From a candidate division FCPU426 bacterium (GTDB lineage Bacteria > Oederibacteriota > Muellerivitia > Muellerivitales > Muellerivitaceae), in contig PLZG01000098.1 in the NCBI GenBank assembly GCA_003152075.1, forward strand, positions 124,001-188,000: DNA of 64,000 bases, written 5' to 3'. The stretch's first letter is position 1, and each line of letters starts with the position of its first letter. The notes beneath the pieces were generated by a model. That model saw only the letters and a list, made by a program, of their open reading frames with translations, ran no database searches and was not told the origin of the DNA. Positions 19,273 to 28,453 of the stretch are shown one piece after another. The position numbers and the translations under genes were made by a program.

Positions 19273-19423
19273 TCGGGTTTAGCTTAGGACTTCCCGCACT
19301 TTTTCGGCGGCATGGAAGGTCAAAAGACAAGCTCCCCCGATGATGACGAGAAGGCTGGAAGGGAGGCAATTAACAATCGATACCTCTTTTTCTATTGGCG
19401 GATTCGCTTGGCAGAAATAGGTT

Positions 19424-21568
19424 TTATTTCAATGCTTCTAGATTTTCCCGGGCGGAAGTTATATTTAATGGCGAACGGATGGCTCTTTCAAACATAGTCT
19501 TGGCTTCTTTCTTTCGGCCCATTTCAGCCAATAAGACGCCCTTGTAATTGAAAAACTGGGCCAGGGGATATCCATACTTTAATCCTTGGTTTATCGCCTC
19601 TAAGGCTTCTGATTTGTCGCCGATGGGCTTGCAGTAATAAGCCATTTTTTCCCAATAACAAGATTCAAGAAAAGGGTCGCCTCTCATCGCTGGATAAGCT
19701 TCCCTCAAAGCACCTAAGATAATTTTTTCCGGTTGCTGTGGAAAAGCATCCATAACAATGGATTCCACGGGGCGCAATTCCTGATCGGCTTGGATCCATT
19801 TCGTCAAAATAGCTGCGTTTGAGGAGTTAAAGGGAATCACTCCCAACATCAATGGTGGATTCGCCAACCTAGGTTCACTTTCGAGATCAATCCAAGTTCC
19901 TTCTGGAAACCGGGTCACCAGGAAAGGCCGAAAGTTAACATTCACGATAACCGCAACCCATTTTATCTTTTCCATGGAAAGGGAGGAATTACGGGCAGCG
20001 TCAAAAGGAAAAACCGCGGTATCAATCGAACTGTCGAAAAGGTCAGGCCTGAGATTAGAAAGGACAGCACCAATTTTTTTATTTTCTTGGACTTTATTTA
20101 ATATCTCGTAGGCACGCCATAATTCAACGGATTTTACAAGCCTTCTCCAGGCGGGTCCGGGCGTTCCCCAAAGAGAGTGGTAAGGGCCGTTCAGGTGATA
20201 AATATCCAGGGACGCGGAAGAAGCCAATAAAAGAATGACGAGGAGCGGACGGAAAACTTTATTTTTTGCCCCTAAAGAGGCAAGAAGGCTTTGGATCCCA
20301 ACCGTTAAAACCAGGATCAACAGAGTGAAAAGTTGGGTATACCGGAAAATTTCAAATCCCTTTGAGACCCAAGCCGGAAGGCTGAAGAGAACCAGTGAGA
20401 CTAAGATCCAAAAGACAAAGGGTTGTTTACGATGGCGGACGCATTCGGCCAGTCCGGAAAAAAAGAATGCGCCTGCAACTGGATTTAACATCCCGCCCAA
20501 CAGGGGGCCATAGAGATAATTGACGGGTGATATCCAAAAAAGAGAAGCCAAGGTCGTTAGGGCCCCGACCGTTTGCCAGACCCAATTAGTTTGGGGCCCT
20601 AAAGCCCATAATTCTTGGATGTAAACACCAAAGTTTTCCTTGAAGGCGATTGTTACGAAAAAAATTGTTCCCATCGAAAAAGGTAATAAAAAGACCCAAA
20701 AATATTTTCCGTAAGGAGGAAGAAAGAAAGCCAGATTATTCCGGTGTAATGTATTTTTTGAGGTTTGTTTACATAGATAAAGAACAACAAGCCCGCAAGA
20801 AAATGCCACCACTGTCCAAGTCAACGCAATAAAAACACCAAGCCCAGAGAATAATCCAAATAGGAAAAGGAGGCTTGTGCCCGTTGGCGAGGAAGATCGT
20901 GTGGACAAAAAAGCCAGTGAAGCGAAAGCGAGAACTATCGAAAAAATCAATACGATGGGCCACATGCAAAACTGGGCCGGGTAGAGGAACAAAAAGCTGA
21001 AGACGCTCACGGCAACTAAAAGGAAGTGAAAGGAGGGGACAAAAAACTTTCGAAACCCGGCGTAAATTACGAAAATAGTCAAAATGGAAATAAAAGCCGG
21101 GAAAAGCCAAAGCGAAGTCAGTGATGGACTAAAGATTTTATAAAAAAAAGCCAATAACCAAAAAGTCAACGGCATTCCCTGAACGTGACCGAAGAATGGA
21201 TGCCAGCGCCAGTTCCGGCATAAATCCATCGCCCAATATGAGATAAAACTATCGTCCGCTTGAGGCCAGGTAGAAAGGCTGGTGAGTTTCCAAAGCCGGA
21301 TAAAAATCGCAGCGGCCAACAATACCAACATCCAATAAGGGGATACATCAAAGGTGTTTTGAAGATAAGGCGGTTTTTCTTTTGGGTTTACCGATTTTAA
21401 ACAGGCAAAAACGAAAGGGAGTAGAAGACCAAAAAGACCAATTTCTAATTTAAGGACGAAGGACAAGGGAAAATAAGCCAAAAGAAAATTGGAAAGGAGG
21501 AAAAGTAAAAAATAAACCAATGCGTTCAACTGGGAAGGAATTTTCAAAGATGTCGAGAGTCGAACCAT
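19424..21568 (-). CDS. GT-C glycosyltransferase-like membrane protein with C-terminal TPR (family copy 5)
   Basis: 714 aa from ATG 21568, 18 bases after the hpnE stop. No ribosome site; TACAAT lies 6 bases before the start. The first outer loop is RLWKLTSLSTWPQADDSFIS, with Asp105-Asp106 in place of the Asp-Glu pair of most copies. The ExxR motif is in KGFEIFRYTQ. The C-terminal domain has VFPFDAARNSSLSMEKIKW and ends in a TPR unit (FFNYKGVLLAEMGRKKEAKT). A 165-base gap with no convincing gene separates it from copy 4. Its position directly behind hpnCDE may be incidental or may reflect co-expression. Confidence 0.75.
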   Translation of the reverse strand: MVRLSTSLKIPSQLNALVYFLLFLLSNFLLAYFPLSFVLKLEIGLFGLLLPFVFACLKSVNPKEKPPYLQNTFDVSPYWMLVLLAAAIFIRLWKLTSLSTWPQADDSFISYWAMDLCRNWRWHPFFGHVQGMPLTFWLLAFFYKIFSPSLTSLWLFPAFISILTIFVIYAGFRKFFVPSFHFLLVAVSVFSFLFLYPAQFCMWPIVLIFSIVLAFASLAFLSTRSSSPTGTSLLFLFGLFSGLGVFIALTWTVVAFSCGLVVLYLCKQTSKNTLHRNNLAFFLPPYGKYFWVFLLPFSMGTIFFVTIAFKENFGVYIQELWALGPQTNWVWQTVGALTTLASLFWISPVNYLYGPLLGGMLNPVAGAFFFSGLAECVRHRKQPFVFWILVSLVLFSLPAWVSKGFEIFRYTQLFTLLILVLTVGIQSLLASLGAKNKVFRPLLVILLLASSASLDIYHLNGPYHSLWGTPGPAWRRLVKSVELWRAYEILNKVQENKKIGAVLSNLRPDLFDSSIDTAVFPFDAARNSSLSMEKIKWVAVIVNVNFRPFLVTRFPEGTWIDLESEPRLANPPLMLGVIPFNSSNAAILTKWIQADQELRPVESIVMDAFPQQPEKIILGALREAYPAMRGDPFLESCYWEKMAYYCKPIGDKSEALEAINQGLKYGYPLAQFFNYKGVLLAEMGRKKEAKTMFERAIRSPLNITSARENLEALK

Positions 21569-21574
21569 GTCCCA

Positions 21575-21580
21575 ATTGTA
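21575..21580 (-). promoter_or_regulatory. Predicted -10 box (TACAAT) for copy 5, leaderless arrangement
   Basis: TACAAT on the minus strand ends 6 bases before ATG 21568, in the 18-base gap after hpnE. No ribosome site lies between. It suggests copy 5 is transcribed on its own as a leaderless message, although read-through from hpnE is possible. Confidence 0.45.
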
Positions 21581-21586
21581 GTCAGT

Positions 21587-22921
21587 TTAACAAAAGTAAT
21601 CCCTTATTTTTTCCGCGGCACGGTGGCCTGAAACACAAGCCCCCTCAATCGTTGCGGGTAGGCCGGTGTCCGTCCAATCCCCGGCCAGAAAAATGTTAGG
21701 AAAGGGTGTTTCACAGGGAAGGCGAAACCTGTCGGTCTCCCGGTTCCAAATAAAGGTCGCGGCCATTTCCCGCGTGACCTTGGCGTGAAAGACCCTGGCC
21801 TGACTGGCGGCGGGACAGCGTTCTTGAAGCTCGGACATCGCCAAGGCTACCAGTTCCTTCTCGGTTTTTTTAGCCAAAGCGTCCGCCGCGCTGGCGGTGA
21901 AACTTAAATATTGGGATTGTCCTTCGCCCTTCCAGCCCCAATTGGCATTTCGATTGAAGACCCACTCGAATTTAGCCCCCGCAAGGCCGAAAAAATGATC
22001 CTCCATAACGGTTTGAGAAAGGAGGATGTGAACTGAAAGGATGGGGGACTTGCCCAATTGGGGAAGTTTCTCGATCGCGGTCCAGGTGTCTTTCGGCCAA
22101 AGGGCTGAAAGGGAACTGGGCGGAACGGCCCAAATGAGGGCGTCCCCGGAATATTTTTTCCCGGAACGGGTGGTAAGCTCAAAAGTTTTGGAATCGGCCT
22201 GGAAAGCCTGGACCCCCTCATGAAAATGAACCTTTCCCCCTTTGCTATCTATAAAAGAAGGCACCTGGTCAAAGCCCATTTCGCTTAAGGGTTTTGTCGC
22301 GATCCCGAAGGCGCTGTCCCGGCGGGTTCCAAAGAAAATCCGGTTCAACACTTCCCCCAAGCCCCGGATGGGCGCGGTTTCGACCGGAACGTTCATGACG
22401 GAATCGCAAAGGGGAATCCAGAATCTCTCCCGGGCCAAGGGGCCCTGGCGGGTAGCGTCCAGGAAGTGGGCCACGGTTTCTAGGGAGGAGTTGATCTTGA
22501 ATGGCTTTCGGGAAAAAGCGGTTAGGGCTTTCACCATTGAGATTTTCTCCCCAAAAGTGAAGGCGTTGGAGAAAAACAAACCAGCGACCAAGTGAAGAGG
22601 CGCCGGAAGGGGAGCGCAACGAAGGGTAACTTTTTTGCCTTCTTTGGTGAACCAGGAAAGCCTCAAGGGGTCAATCCAGTGAAAGGGGTCGGGGACCTCC
22701 AAGCGCTGGAAAAGTCTCAAAGTTTCCCGGTAACAGCCCATTAAAAGGTGGGGTCCGTTGTCGACAGGAGCGGGAAAATTATCAGTAGCTATAGTGGAAT
22801 AAACTCGGCCACCCAAGGTTCCCCGGGATTCCAGTAACTCAACTTGAAAACCCTTCTCGGCCAAGGCCGTGGCTGCCGCAACGCCCGCGAATCCCCCACC
22901 CACCACAATGACCTTACTCAT
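21587..22921 (-). CDS. hpnE: Hydroxysqualene dehydroxylase (HpnE), FAD-dependent
   Basis: 444 aa flavoprotein of the amine-oxidase/desaturase fold. The N-terminal dinucleotide motif is VIVVGGGFAGVAAATALAEK, followed by LLESRGTLGGRVYS (residues 5-45). The C-terminal FAD-contact block is NIFLAGDWTDTGLPATIEGA, typical of carotenoid desaturase-like enzymes. Identification as HpnE rests on this fold plus its place directly after hpnC and hpnD. It would reduce hydroxysqualene to squalene. ATG 22921 is preferred; GAGGTGG lies upstream, and a TTG at 22930 is too close to it. A 143-base gap separates it from hpnD. Confidence 0.87.
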   Translation of the reverse strand: MSKVIVVGGGFAGVAAATALAEKGFQVELLESRGTLGGRVYSTIATDNFPAPVDNGPHLLMGCYRETLRLFQRLEVPDPFHWIDPLRLSWFTKEGKKVTLRCAPLPAPLHLVAGLFFSNAFTFGEKISMVKALTAFSRKPFKINSSLETVAHFLDATRQGPLARERFWIPLCDSVMNVPVETAPIRGLGEVLNRIFFGTRRDSAFGIATKPLSEMGFDQVPSFIDSKGGKVHFHEGVQAFQADSKTFELTTRSGKKYSGDALIWAVPPSSLSALWPKDTWTAIEKLPQLGKSPILSVHILLSQTVMEDHFFGLAGAKFEWVFNRNANWGWKGEGQSQYLSFTASAADALAKKTEKELVALAMSELQERCPAASQARVFHAKVTREMAATFIWNRETDRFRLPCETPFPNIFLAGDWTDTGLPATIEGACVSGHRAAEKIRDYFC

Positions 22922-23064
22922 AATAAGCAACCACCTCTAGCGCCAAGACGCCAAGATTCTAATAAAAAATTTGAATTCCTTTTTGGCTTACTTGGAGTCT
23001 TGGAGTCTCGATTAATCGCCCTCGGCCAAAGGCCGACGGGTGAGCGCTGGCCTTGGGTTAGCAT

Positions 23065-23904
23065 TTAGCTACCTTTCAGGCGACTTATAAAGCACCGGCC
23101 CGCTGCTCCCACAGCCGAAATCAATTTATCGGAGGGGGAAAGGATGGCCTTGCCCTTAAGGATGAGATAGGGATGTTCTTTTAATTTTTGGAAAAGTTTC
23201 ACGTAAACCGCCGCGATAGCCTCCGCAGTGGGTAACTGGCTTCTTTGGCCGAGAGTCAGGCTGGAACGGGCCTTCTCCAGAAAAGACCAGGCCCGATCTA
23301 ATTGAAATTCAACGAAAGGTTTCCAAAGGGAGTCCCTTTCCCCGATATGGCTAGGGTTTAAGTGAAAGCGTTTGAAATCCTCTCCCGGAAGATATTGCCT
23401 TCCCAACCCCAAGTCCTCTTTATAATCCCGGACGATGTTGACGATTTGGAGAAAAACGCCGAGGTTTTCGGCGTAATCCCGGTGGGCCCTATCCCGGAAA
23501 CCGAAAATTTCCATGCTAGATAGCCCGGGGCCGCCCGCCACCTTTAAGGCATAACCGTGGAGCTGGGAAAACTTGTTAAACCGGATAGGTTTTAAATCTT
23601 GTTCCACGCCCTGAAGAATCAAATCGAGGGGCTTTCGTGAAAGTTGAAATTCATTGATCACGAATTCGAGGCGCCTGAAAAAAGGTTCCTGGCTTTTTCT
23701 GGAAAAACAATCACTCAAATCTTTTTTAAATATATTCAGTTTCTTTTTTTTCGAGGGAAGGGGATCGGAAGAATCGGAAATCTCATCGGCGGCCCAGCAA
23801 AAACGATAAAGGGTTTCCAAGGCGCGCCGCTTGCCGGGGGATAAAAGCAAGAGAGGGTAGTAAAAGCTTGTTTTTTGTTTTAATGATCCGCTTTGCGGGT
23901 TCAC
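23065..23904 (-). CDS. hpnD: Presqualene diphosphate synthase (HpnD)
   Basis: 279 aa member of the squalene/phytoene synthase family; joins two FPP to give presqualene diphosphate. Two Asp-rich motifs are visible: WAADEISD (about 38-45) and NIVRDYKEDLGLGRQYLP (about 157-174). LETLYRFC also fits the family. Order hpnC-hpnD-hpnE matches the three-enzyme bacterial squalene route. The start is GTG 23904, with GAGAGGGG 4 bases upstream. The gene follows hpnC by 22 bases, so co-transcription is likely. Phytoene synthase is the alternative reading; the neighbouring hpnC and hpnE favour HpnD. Confidence 0.87.
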   Translation of the reverse strand: MNPQSGSLKQKTSFYYPLLLLSPGKRRALETLYRFCWAADEISDSSDPLPSKKKKLNIFKKDLSDCFSRKSQEPFFRRLEFVINEFQLSRKPLDLILQGVEQDLKPIRFNKFSQLHGYALKVAGGPGLSSMEIFGFRDRAHRDYAENLGVFLQIVNIVRDYKEDLGLGRQYLPGEDFKRFHLNPSHIGERDSLWKPFVEFQLDRAWSFLEKARSSLTLGQRSQLPTAEAIAAVYVKLFQKLKEHPYLILKGKAILSPSDKLISAVGAAGRCFISRLKGS

Positions 23905-23926
23905 AAAACCCCTCTCAAGAATTCAA

Positions 23927-24850
23927 TTAAGAGTTCATCAACCCAACAAGCGCTTTGAAAGCCAAGCTGGCTTTGTCCCACGCGCTAAGCGTGGGCCGGT
24001 TTCGCAGGATATTGTAGTCCATCCTTCTTATTTTACTTAGGATTCCTTGGCCTCCAAGAAAAGTGGCCCGCAGTTCCAGTTTAAGCCTTCCCTCTACTTT
24101 TTCCAGAAGCGGAGCACCCTGCCGGAAATAGTCTTCGGTGAAATCGGCCACGTTTTTAACGAGGGCCCGCGTGGATGGGGAATCCTGAAGTTTTAACAAT
24201 TGATTTTTGCTCACGTCCGCTTTTTTCATTTCAAGCTTGGGGTAATAGAGACGCCCTTTTTCCAAGTCAATTGAGCTGTCCTGCCAAAAGTTAATGAGCT
24301 GGAGGCCGCTACAAATGAAATCGGAATAGCGATGGAGCTTTTCCTCACGAATCCCATGAATGAAAAGTACCATTCTTCCCACGGGGTTCGCGCTATGACG
24401 GCAGTAATAAAGAAGGGAGTTCCAGGTGGAGTATCGGCGCGCTGACGCGTCCATTCGGAAAGCGCTTAATAACGCCAGGGGAAGATCAGGCGGGATTTGA
24501 AAGGTTCTCACCGTATGGGCAAAGGCTTGAAGAATGGGCGGGGCTGGTTTTTCGGCAAGGGCTTTTTTGAATTGTTGGTCCCATTGGTTCAATCGCTTGA
24601 ATCGCCATTTTCGCACGGCCACCTCGTCCTCGGCAGAAAGTAAACCATCCCGGTTTTTGGTGAGGGGTTCAGGCGGCTCATCGGCGTAATCGTCCGCCGT
24701 TCTGGCGAAAGCGTAAAGGGCCGCCACATGAGGGCGGGTTTCTTTGGGCAAAAGAAAGGAAGCCACGGGAAAATTCTCGTAATGCCCAAAAGCCATTTGT
24801 TGGCAGTCCCGGTAGGCGGCTTTTAAATGGGAAGGAATGTGATGGTTCAT
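23927..24850 (-). CDS. hpnC: Hydroxysqualene synthase (HpnC)
   Basis: 307 aa squalene/phytoene synthase family protein; converts presqualene diphosphate to hydroxysqualene. Features: AFGHYENFPVASFLLP near the N-terminus, the first Asp-rich motif FARTADDYADEPP, YCRHSANPVGRMVL, and the second motif NFWQDSSIDLEKGRLYYP, which is the HpnC form. The frame extends upstream to 24910, but family members begin near residue 21 of that frame, so ATG 24850 is chosen. An AATAAT 9 bases before it could be a -10 box. First gene of hpnC-hpnD-hpnE. No hopene cyclase is present in the window, so the fate of the squalene is not shown here. Confidence 0.9.
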   Translation of the reverse strand: MNHHIPSHLKAAYRDCQQMAFGHYENFPVASFLLPKETRPHVAALYAFARTADDYADEPPEPLTKNRDGLLSAEDEVAVRKWRFKRLNQWDQQFKKALAEKPAPPILQAFAHTVRTFQIPPDLPLALLSAFRMDASARRYSTWNSLLYYCRHSANPVGRMVLFIHGIREEKLHRYSDFICSGLQLINFWQDSSIDLEKGRLYYPKLEMKKADVSKNQLLKLQDSPSTRALVKNVADFTEDYFRQGAPLLEKVEGRLKLELRATFLGGQGILSKIRRMDYNILRNRPTLSAWDKASLAFKALVGLMNS

Positions 24851-25089
24851 TGGGGTCTCATTATTCAAAAGATTGATAAAGGGAATGTAAAATAGTTTGT
24901 GTACAATCAATTCAATCTAATTGGGCTTAAATTTGGCATCTAATTTTGTTGTTGGAGTATGATAAAAAACATACAATCTAAAAGGTTTTTCGATTACCTT
25001 ATTCGCGCATCCGGCCCTGGTTAATCTTGTTGCAGCAAGAACGACCTCGCCAAACAACATTCTCAATCCAAGTTTAGTGGGAGGCTTTT
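24851..25089. other. Divergent intergenic region between hpnC and the lipoprotein gene
   Basis: 239 bases with no convincing gene. Near hpnC there is an AATAAT box close to the start. On the plus side the only clear element is the GGGAGG ribosome site at 25079-25084 for the lipoprotein. A promoter for each direction is expected but I could not place -35/-10 pairs with confidence. Confidence 0.4.
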
Positions 25090-26349
25090 TTGAAATCCAA
25101 AAAAATTATTGGCTTATTGTTTGCTCTTACGGTTGTGATAGCCTTTATCAACGCTTGCGGAAGCAATCCAACCTCTCCGGCTGGGCCAACACCAACGCCG
25201 GTTCCACCCACCGCTACTTGTGGAAACGCGACTGGTACTTGCACAGCCCCACCTACTTCAACGTTTACCACCACCGCCACCAATTCCCCAAGTGCCACTC
25301 CTTCGTCTACAGCGACCAACACACCCACTCCCACAGCATCAAGAACAGCCACCAACTCCCCCACCCCGTCACCGACGCCTACGGCGTCCTCTACAGCGAC
25401 TGTTACCCCTACCAACACGGCCACCAACACGGTTACTAACACGGCAACTAATACAGCAACCGACACGCCTTGCTCTTGCACCTCGACTCCAACCACTACC
25501 AATACTCCGACGAATACTCCTTCCAGTACGGCTACCAATTCGCCCAGCAACACTCCAACCGCTACTCCAACACTAACCGTTTTCGTATGCTACACTTTCG
25601 TTCCCACTAGTACTCCCACGACTACGGGTTATTCGCTCTCGGGCACCTTAACCTACTCACCGGGGGGAGTTTCCGCTTCTCATCCCATGGGAGTCCTTCT
25701 TCAGCCGGGCGGCGGCGGAAACTCTTTCACTAGCTTTGTAACGACAAGCCCTAATTCTTATAGCTTTACGGGAATGCCAACAGGAAGTTACTCGGTTATT
25801 ACCTGGTACAACACGGTGGGTGATGGCACGGCCCTTCCAATTCCCCATGTGGGGGATTACACTTTTATTTACAACATTGCTACCTGCATATTTAACAACG
25901 CGACTCCTTATACCATTAACACGGCTAATACTCTAAATCTCACGTTTACCAGCACCCATCAAGTCAATGGTATCGCGGGCACGGTAAGCTACACTGGTTC
26001 CCTAGGGTCGGTGAATTCTTGCAATAGTTTACACGTCATTCTTTTTCAACCGGGCACCTTTACCGCCCACAGCTGTACCGTGAACGGTACTCTTTGGGGT
26101 GACGGCTACCCAATAGTAGGAAATGGCGGCAGATATGACGCCTTGCCTTACTTATCGCCTAACGATATGTGCACGAGTTTTGCGGTGGATGCGTTGGCTT
26201 ACTACGATAGTCCGACAAGGACAACCTCTTGCAGCCCGGCCAATCACAGCGGTCCTTCAGTAGGAGATCCCTATGTTATTCTGTCGAGCGTGTCCACAAG
26301 CACCGCAGCTACCCATAATATTACCTTTGGAGATACCAATATTTGGTAA
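25090..26349 (+). CDS. Lipoprotein with Thr/Pro/Ser-rich stalk and two beta-rich domains
   Basis: 419 aa from TTG 25090, with GGGAGG 5 bases upstream. A signal peptide ends in a lipobox with Cys23 (FINAC), so it is lipid-anchored. Residues about 28-155 are a low-complexity stalk of Thr, Pro, Ser, Ala and Asn built from short motifs such as TATNTPTPT, as in extended, often glycosylated surface linkers. After it come two related beta-rich segments, one starting [12 protein letters not shown] and one [12 protein letters not shown], each followed by G-rich strands. This resembles tandem small beta-sandwich domains (carboxypeptidase-regulatory-like), by eye only. Function unknown. A strong terminator follows. 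Open frames on other strands here are shadows of the repeats. Confidence 0.8.
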   Translation: MKSKKIIGLLFALTVVIAFINACGSNPTSPAGPTPTPVPPTATCGNATGTCTAPPTSTFTTTATNSPSATPSSTATNTPTPTASRTATNSPTPSPTPTASSTATVTPTNTATNTVTNTATNTATDTPCSCTSTPTTTNTPTNTPSSTATNSPSNTPTATPTLTVFVCYTFVPTSTPTTTGYSLSGTLTYSPGGVSASHPMGVLLQPGGGGNSFTSFVTTSPNSYSFTGMPTGSYSVITWYNTVGDGTALPIPHVGDYTFIYNIATCIFNNATPYTINTANTLNLTFTSTHQVNGIAGTVSYTGSLGSVNSCNSLHVILFQPGTFTAHSCTVNGTLWGDGYPIVGNGGRYDALPYLSPNDMCTSFAVDALAYYDSPTRTTSCSPANHSGPSVGDPYVILSSVSTSTAATHNITFGDTNIW

Positions 26350-26362
26350 ACAGGCTGGTTTC

Positions 26363-26396
26363 AAAAGCCCTGGCTGGAATCGGCCTGGGCTTTTTT
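26363..26396 (+). terminator. Rho-independent terminator after the Thr/Pro/Ser-rich lipoprotein
   Basis: AAAGCCC pairs with GGGCTTT around a loop containing TGGCTGGAATCGGCCT, followed by a run of six T. It separates the lipoprotein from the duplicated module downstream. Confidence 0.8.
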
Positions 26397-26438
26397 ATTG
26401 TAGAATGAGCGCCGTATAAAAATCTCAAGGAGCGAGTG

Positions 26439-27260
26439 ATGAAAAAGACTTTAATGTTTGTGGGAGTTTTCCTGTTTTTGGTCGGCGTTCAAATGAGCCT
26501 GGCGGATACGGCCTCTTCCAGCAGTTCCAGCGTCAGCCCGGCGTCCACACCCAGCTCCAAGACCAAGCATAGTAAAAAGAGTTCCAAAAAGAGCACGGCC
26601 CAACCCACAGGAACCCCGACTCCGTCCATCTCTCCGACGGTGAGCCCCATCAGCAAAACCACGGCGATCAAGACCATCAGCCTGCCTACGGCCATTCCGA
26701 CCAAGGCTCCGATGAACGCCATTACCAGCACCAAGATCTACGACCGCCTGAACATGCCCGGGGATTTACGCAGAGTCCTTTCCCTGGCCTCCAAAACCTT
26801 AGACCCCTCCTCCAAGCACGGCCGTACCCTTTTCCTTGCCCTTGAGAAGGTTTCCGCAAGCAAGGAAGATGTCGACCGGAAGGGTTCCTACGCGAGGGTT
26901 AACATTGAGAACCTGGAATTCGGCGGACCCAAGAACCCTTGGATCCTCGTAACTGGAACGGTTTCCGAGCAAAAGGGCGGCGATGTGAAGGTGGGGGATT
27001 CCATCGCTTTGGCCATGGATTTCAAGGATATCAAGATCGACTACGAGGGAACAAAGCTGGGTCAGATTCAAAAGGGAAACGATATTGCCGGGCAGGTTTA
27101 TGAGCAGCTCAATAGCCACAGTTCCTACCAATTGGTGATCAGGGCCGATGACCAGGTGAAAGACCAGAAATACCAGGATGAAACCCCGGCTTATCTAGCC
27201 AAAGCCAAAGACGGATACGCGATTTTGGACTTCCCCAATTCCCGTGAGGCTTCCCATTAA
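26439..27260 (+). CDS. Secreted Ser/Thr/Lys-rich protein, duplicate A
   Basis: 273 aa, not recognised. ATG 26439 has AAGGAG 7 bases upstream. Residues 1-23 are a signal peptide (ending SLADT). Residues about 24-95 are a low-complexity Ser/Thr/Pro/Lys linker with a Lys-rich cluster (SKKSSKKS). The rest (about 100-273) looks like one folded domain starting KIYDRLNMPGDLRRVLSLA and containing VKVGDSIALAMDFKDI. A near-copy without gaps lies 2015 bases downstream at 28454-29275 (about 16 of 273 residues differ by my alignment). Each copy is followed at once by a TraF-like barrel gene, so the secreted protein and barrel probably act together at the envelope. Confidence 0.8.
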   Translation: MKKTLMFVGVFLFLVGVQMSLADTASSSSSSVSPASTPSSKTKHSKKSSKKSTAQPTGTPTPSISPTVSPISKTTAIKTISLPTAIPTKAPMNAITSTKIYDRLNMPGDLRRVLSLASKTLDPSSKHGRTLFLALEKVSASKEDVDRKGSYARVNIENLEFGGPKNPWILVTGTVSEQKGGDVKVGDSIALAMDFKDIKIDYEGTKLGQIQKGNDIAGQVYEQLNSHSSYQLVIRADDQVKDQKYQDETPAYLAKAKDGYAILDFPNSREASH

Positions 27261-27283
27261 TCCATTCCCTCAAGGAGTCCCAT

Positions 27284-28360
27284 ATGCGCGTAATTAAAAT
27301 GAGATTTTTCAAACGGTTCTTGTTAGCCATCCTGGCCATGCCGGGTCTTTCCCTGGCCGTGGGTTTAAATAATCCGCCCGCGCCCCTAAGCGGGGAAGCG
27401 TTGGGGATGGGGGAAGCGGTGGCGGCTGACGGCAATGTTTATAACGGCACAGCCTTCAACCCCGCGCTCTTGGCCAACGCACCCTATTTGGGAGAAATTG
27501 GGCTTGGTTTTAACGCCTCCAACAGTATTTTCGGAATCAGCGATTACCTGTCAAGCTCTTCCAATTCTGGTTCATCCTCCAGTCTTCCCGCCAAGACCGT
27601 TGGATTGGGGGCGGGGTTCAATATCGCCTTGAAGTTCGACGATCACTGGGGTTTCCAGATTTACTACAACTCCCATGTGCTTCTTCAATTGGCTGCTCCG
27701 GTTACGATTGAAACTATAACCGGGCCCGCTTACTTCGACACTGTAGCCATGGTGACTTACAACATCGCCCCGCTGGAAGATGAAACGCCATTAACGGTCG
27801 GCGTTAATTTAAAGGTTGTCGACCACCGTGTCGGCATAATCAACACATCCGGAAGCCCAGGCGATTTATCCGGCTTCCAAAACCAACTGGACAAAGCTTT
27901 CAACCAGGATACCTTTCGCTGGGGGTTGGACCTGGGCCTGCTTTACGATTTTCCGGAAGAACATGTGGCCTTTGGCCTATCGGCGTTGGACCTTCTCCAC
28001 TCCGCTGGAACCATCGACAACAATGTGGGCGACGCGCTTTATGGCGTGAACCTGGACCCCGCCCCCGTGGTGGTGAAGTTTGGGGTTTCCTGGCATCCCA
28101 TTAAACCCTTTGTCTTGAACGCGGATTTGGATGATCTTTTATCCAGCACTTCCTATTACTCAGGTCAGAGTTTTGGTAACCACGTAAAGTTGGGACTCTC
28201 TTATGACCTTTTGGGAATTTTGATCATCAGAGGCGGTTATTCCAACGGGAATCCCAGCTTTGGCGGGGGAGTACCCTTTTTGGGGATCAACTACGCCTAT
28301 GCGGTGGATGACGTAAACCAGATTTACACCCATTACCTGATTTTCAAAGCGGATATGTGA
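27284..28360 (+). CDS. TraF-like outer-membrane barrel protein, short form
   Basis: 358 aa from ATG 27284, with AAGGAG 6 bases upstream. The signal peptide ends LSLAVGLNN. The mature start LGMGEAVAADGNVYNGTAFN followed by PALLANAP resembles the N-terminus of TraF-like (PF13729-type) outer-membrane barrels, where an early A-ADD-x-A-x-x-x-NPA block is common. The remainder alternates polar and apolar residues and ends in a run with a terminal aromatic/apolar strand (LIFKADM). It is a paralogue of 29299-30789 (shared FDDHWGFQ, DTFRWGLDLG, SWHP, GGYSNGN/GGFSNGN, YAYAVDD). It lacks two long helical insertions present in that copy. Function in this organism unknown. Confidence 0.75.
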   Translation: MRVIKMRFFKRFLLAILAMPGLSLAVGLNNPPAPLSGEALGMGEAVAADGNVYNGTAFNPALLANAPYLGEIGLGFNASNSIFGISDYLSSSSNSGSSSSLPAKTVGLGAGFNIALKFDDHWGFQIYYNSHVLLQLAAPVTIETITGPAYFDTVAMVTYNIAPLEDETPLTVGVNLKVVDHRVGIINTSGSPGDLSGFQNQLDKAFNQDTFRWGLDLGLLYDFPEEHVAFGLSALDLLHSAGTIDNNVGDALYGVNLDPAPVVVKFGVSWHPIKPFVLNADLDDLLSSTSYYSGQSFGNHVKLGLSYDLLGILIIRGGYSNGNPSFGGGVPFLGINYAYAVDDVNQIYTHYLIFKADM

Positions 28361-28453
28361 TTTCTGCGGGAACTGGGTTTGGTTGGGTGTAACAGGCTAT
28401 AGGATTGGCCAATTTTAAAAAGTTGTTTGATTAATAATCTCAAGGAGCGAGTG

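Noticed and set aside
19262-19423. Minus-strand frame reading IVNCLPSSLLVIIGGACLLT-like residues up to a TAA near 19279
   Set aside because: No start codon after the upstream in-frame stop except a late TTG, and no ribosome site. It might be a remnant but cannot be supported as a gene.
25074-25576. Several open frames and CRISPR-like short repeats in the lipoprotein stalk
   Set aside because: The repeats are Thr/Pro/Ser codon repeats without constant spacing or unique spacers; the other frames are by-products of the low-complexity DNA.
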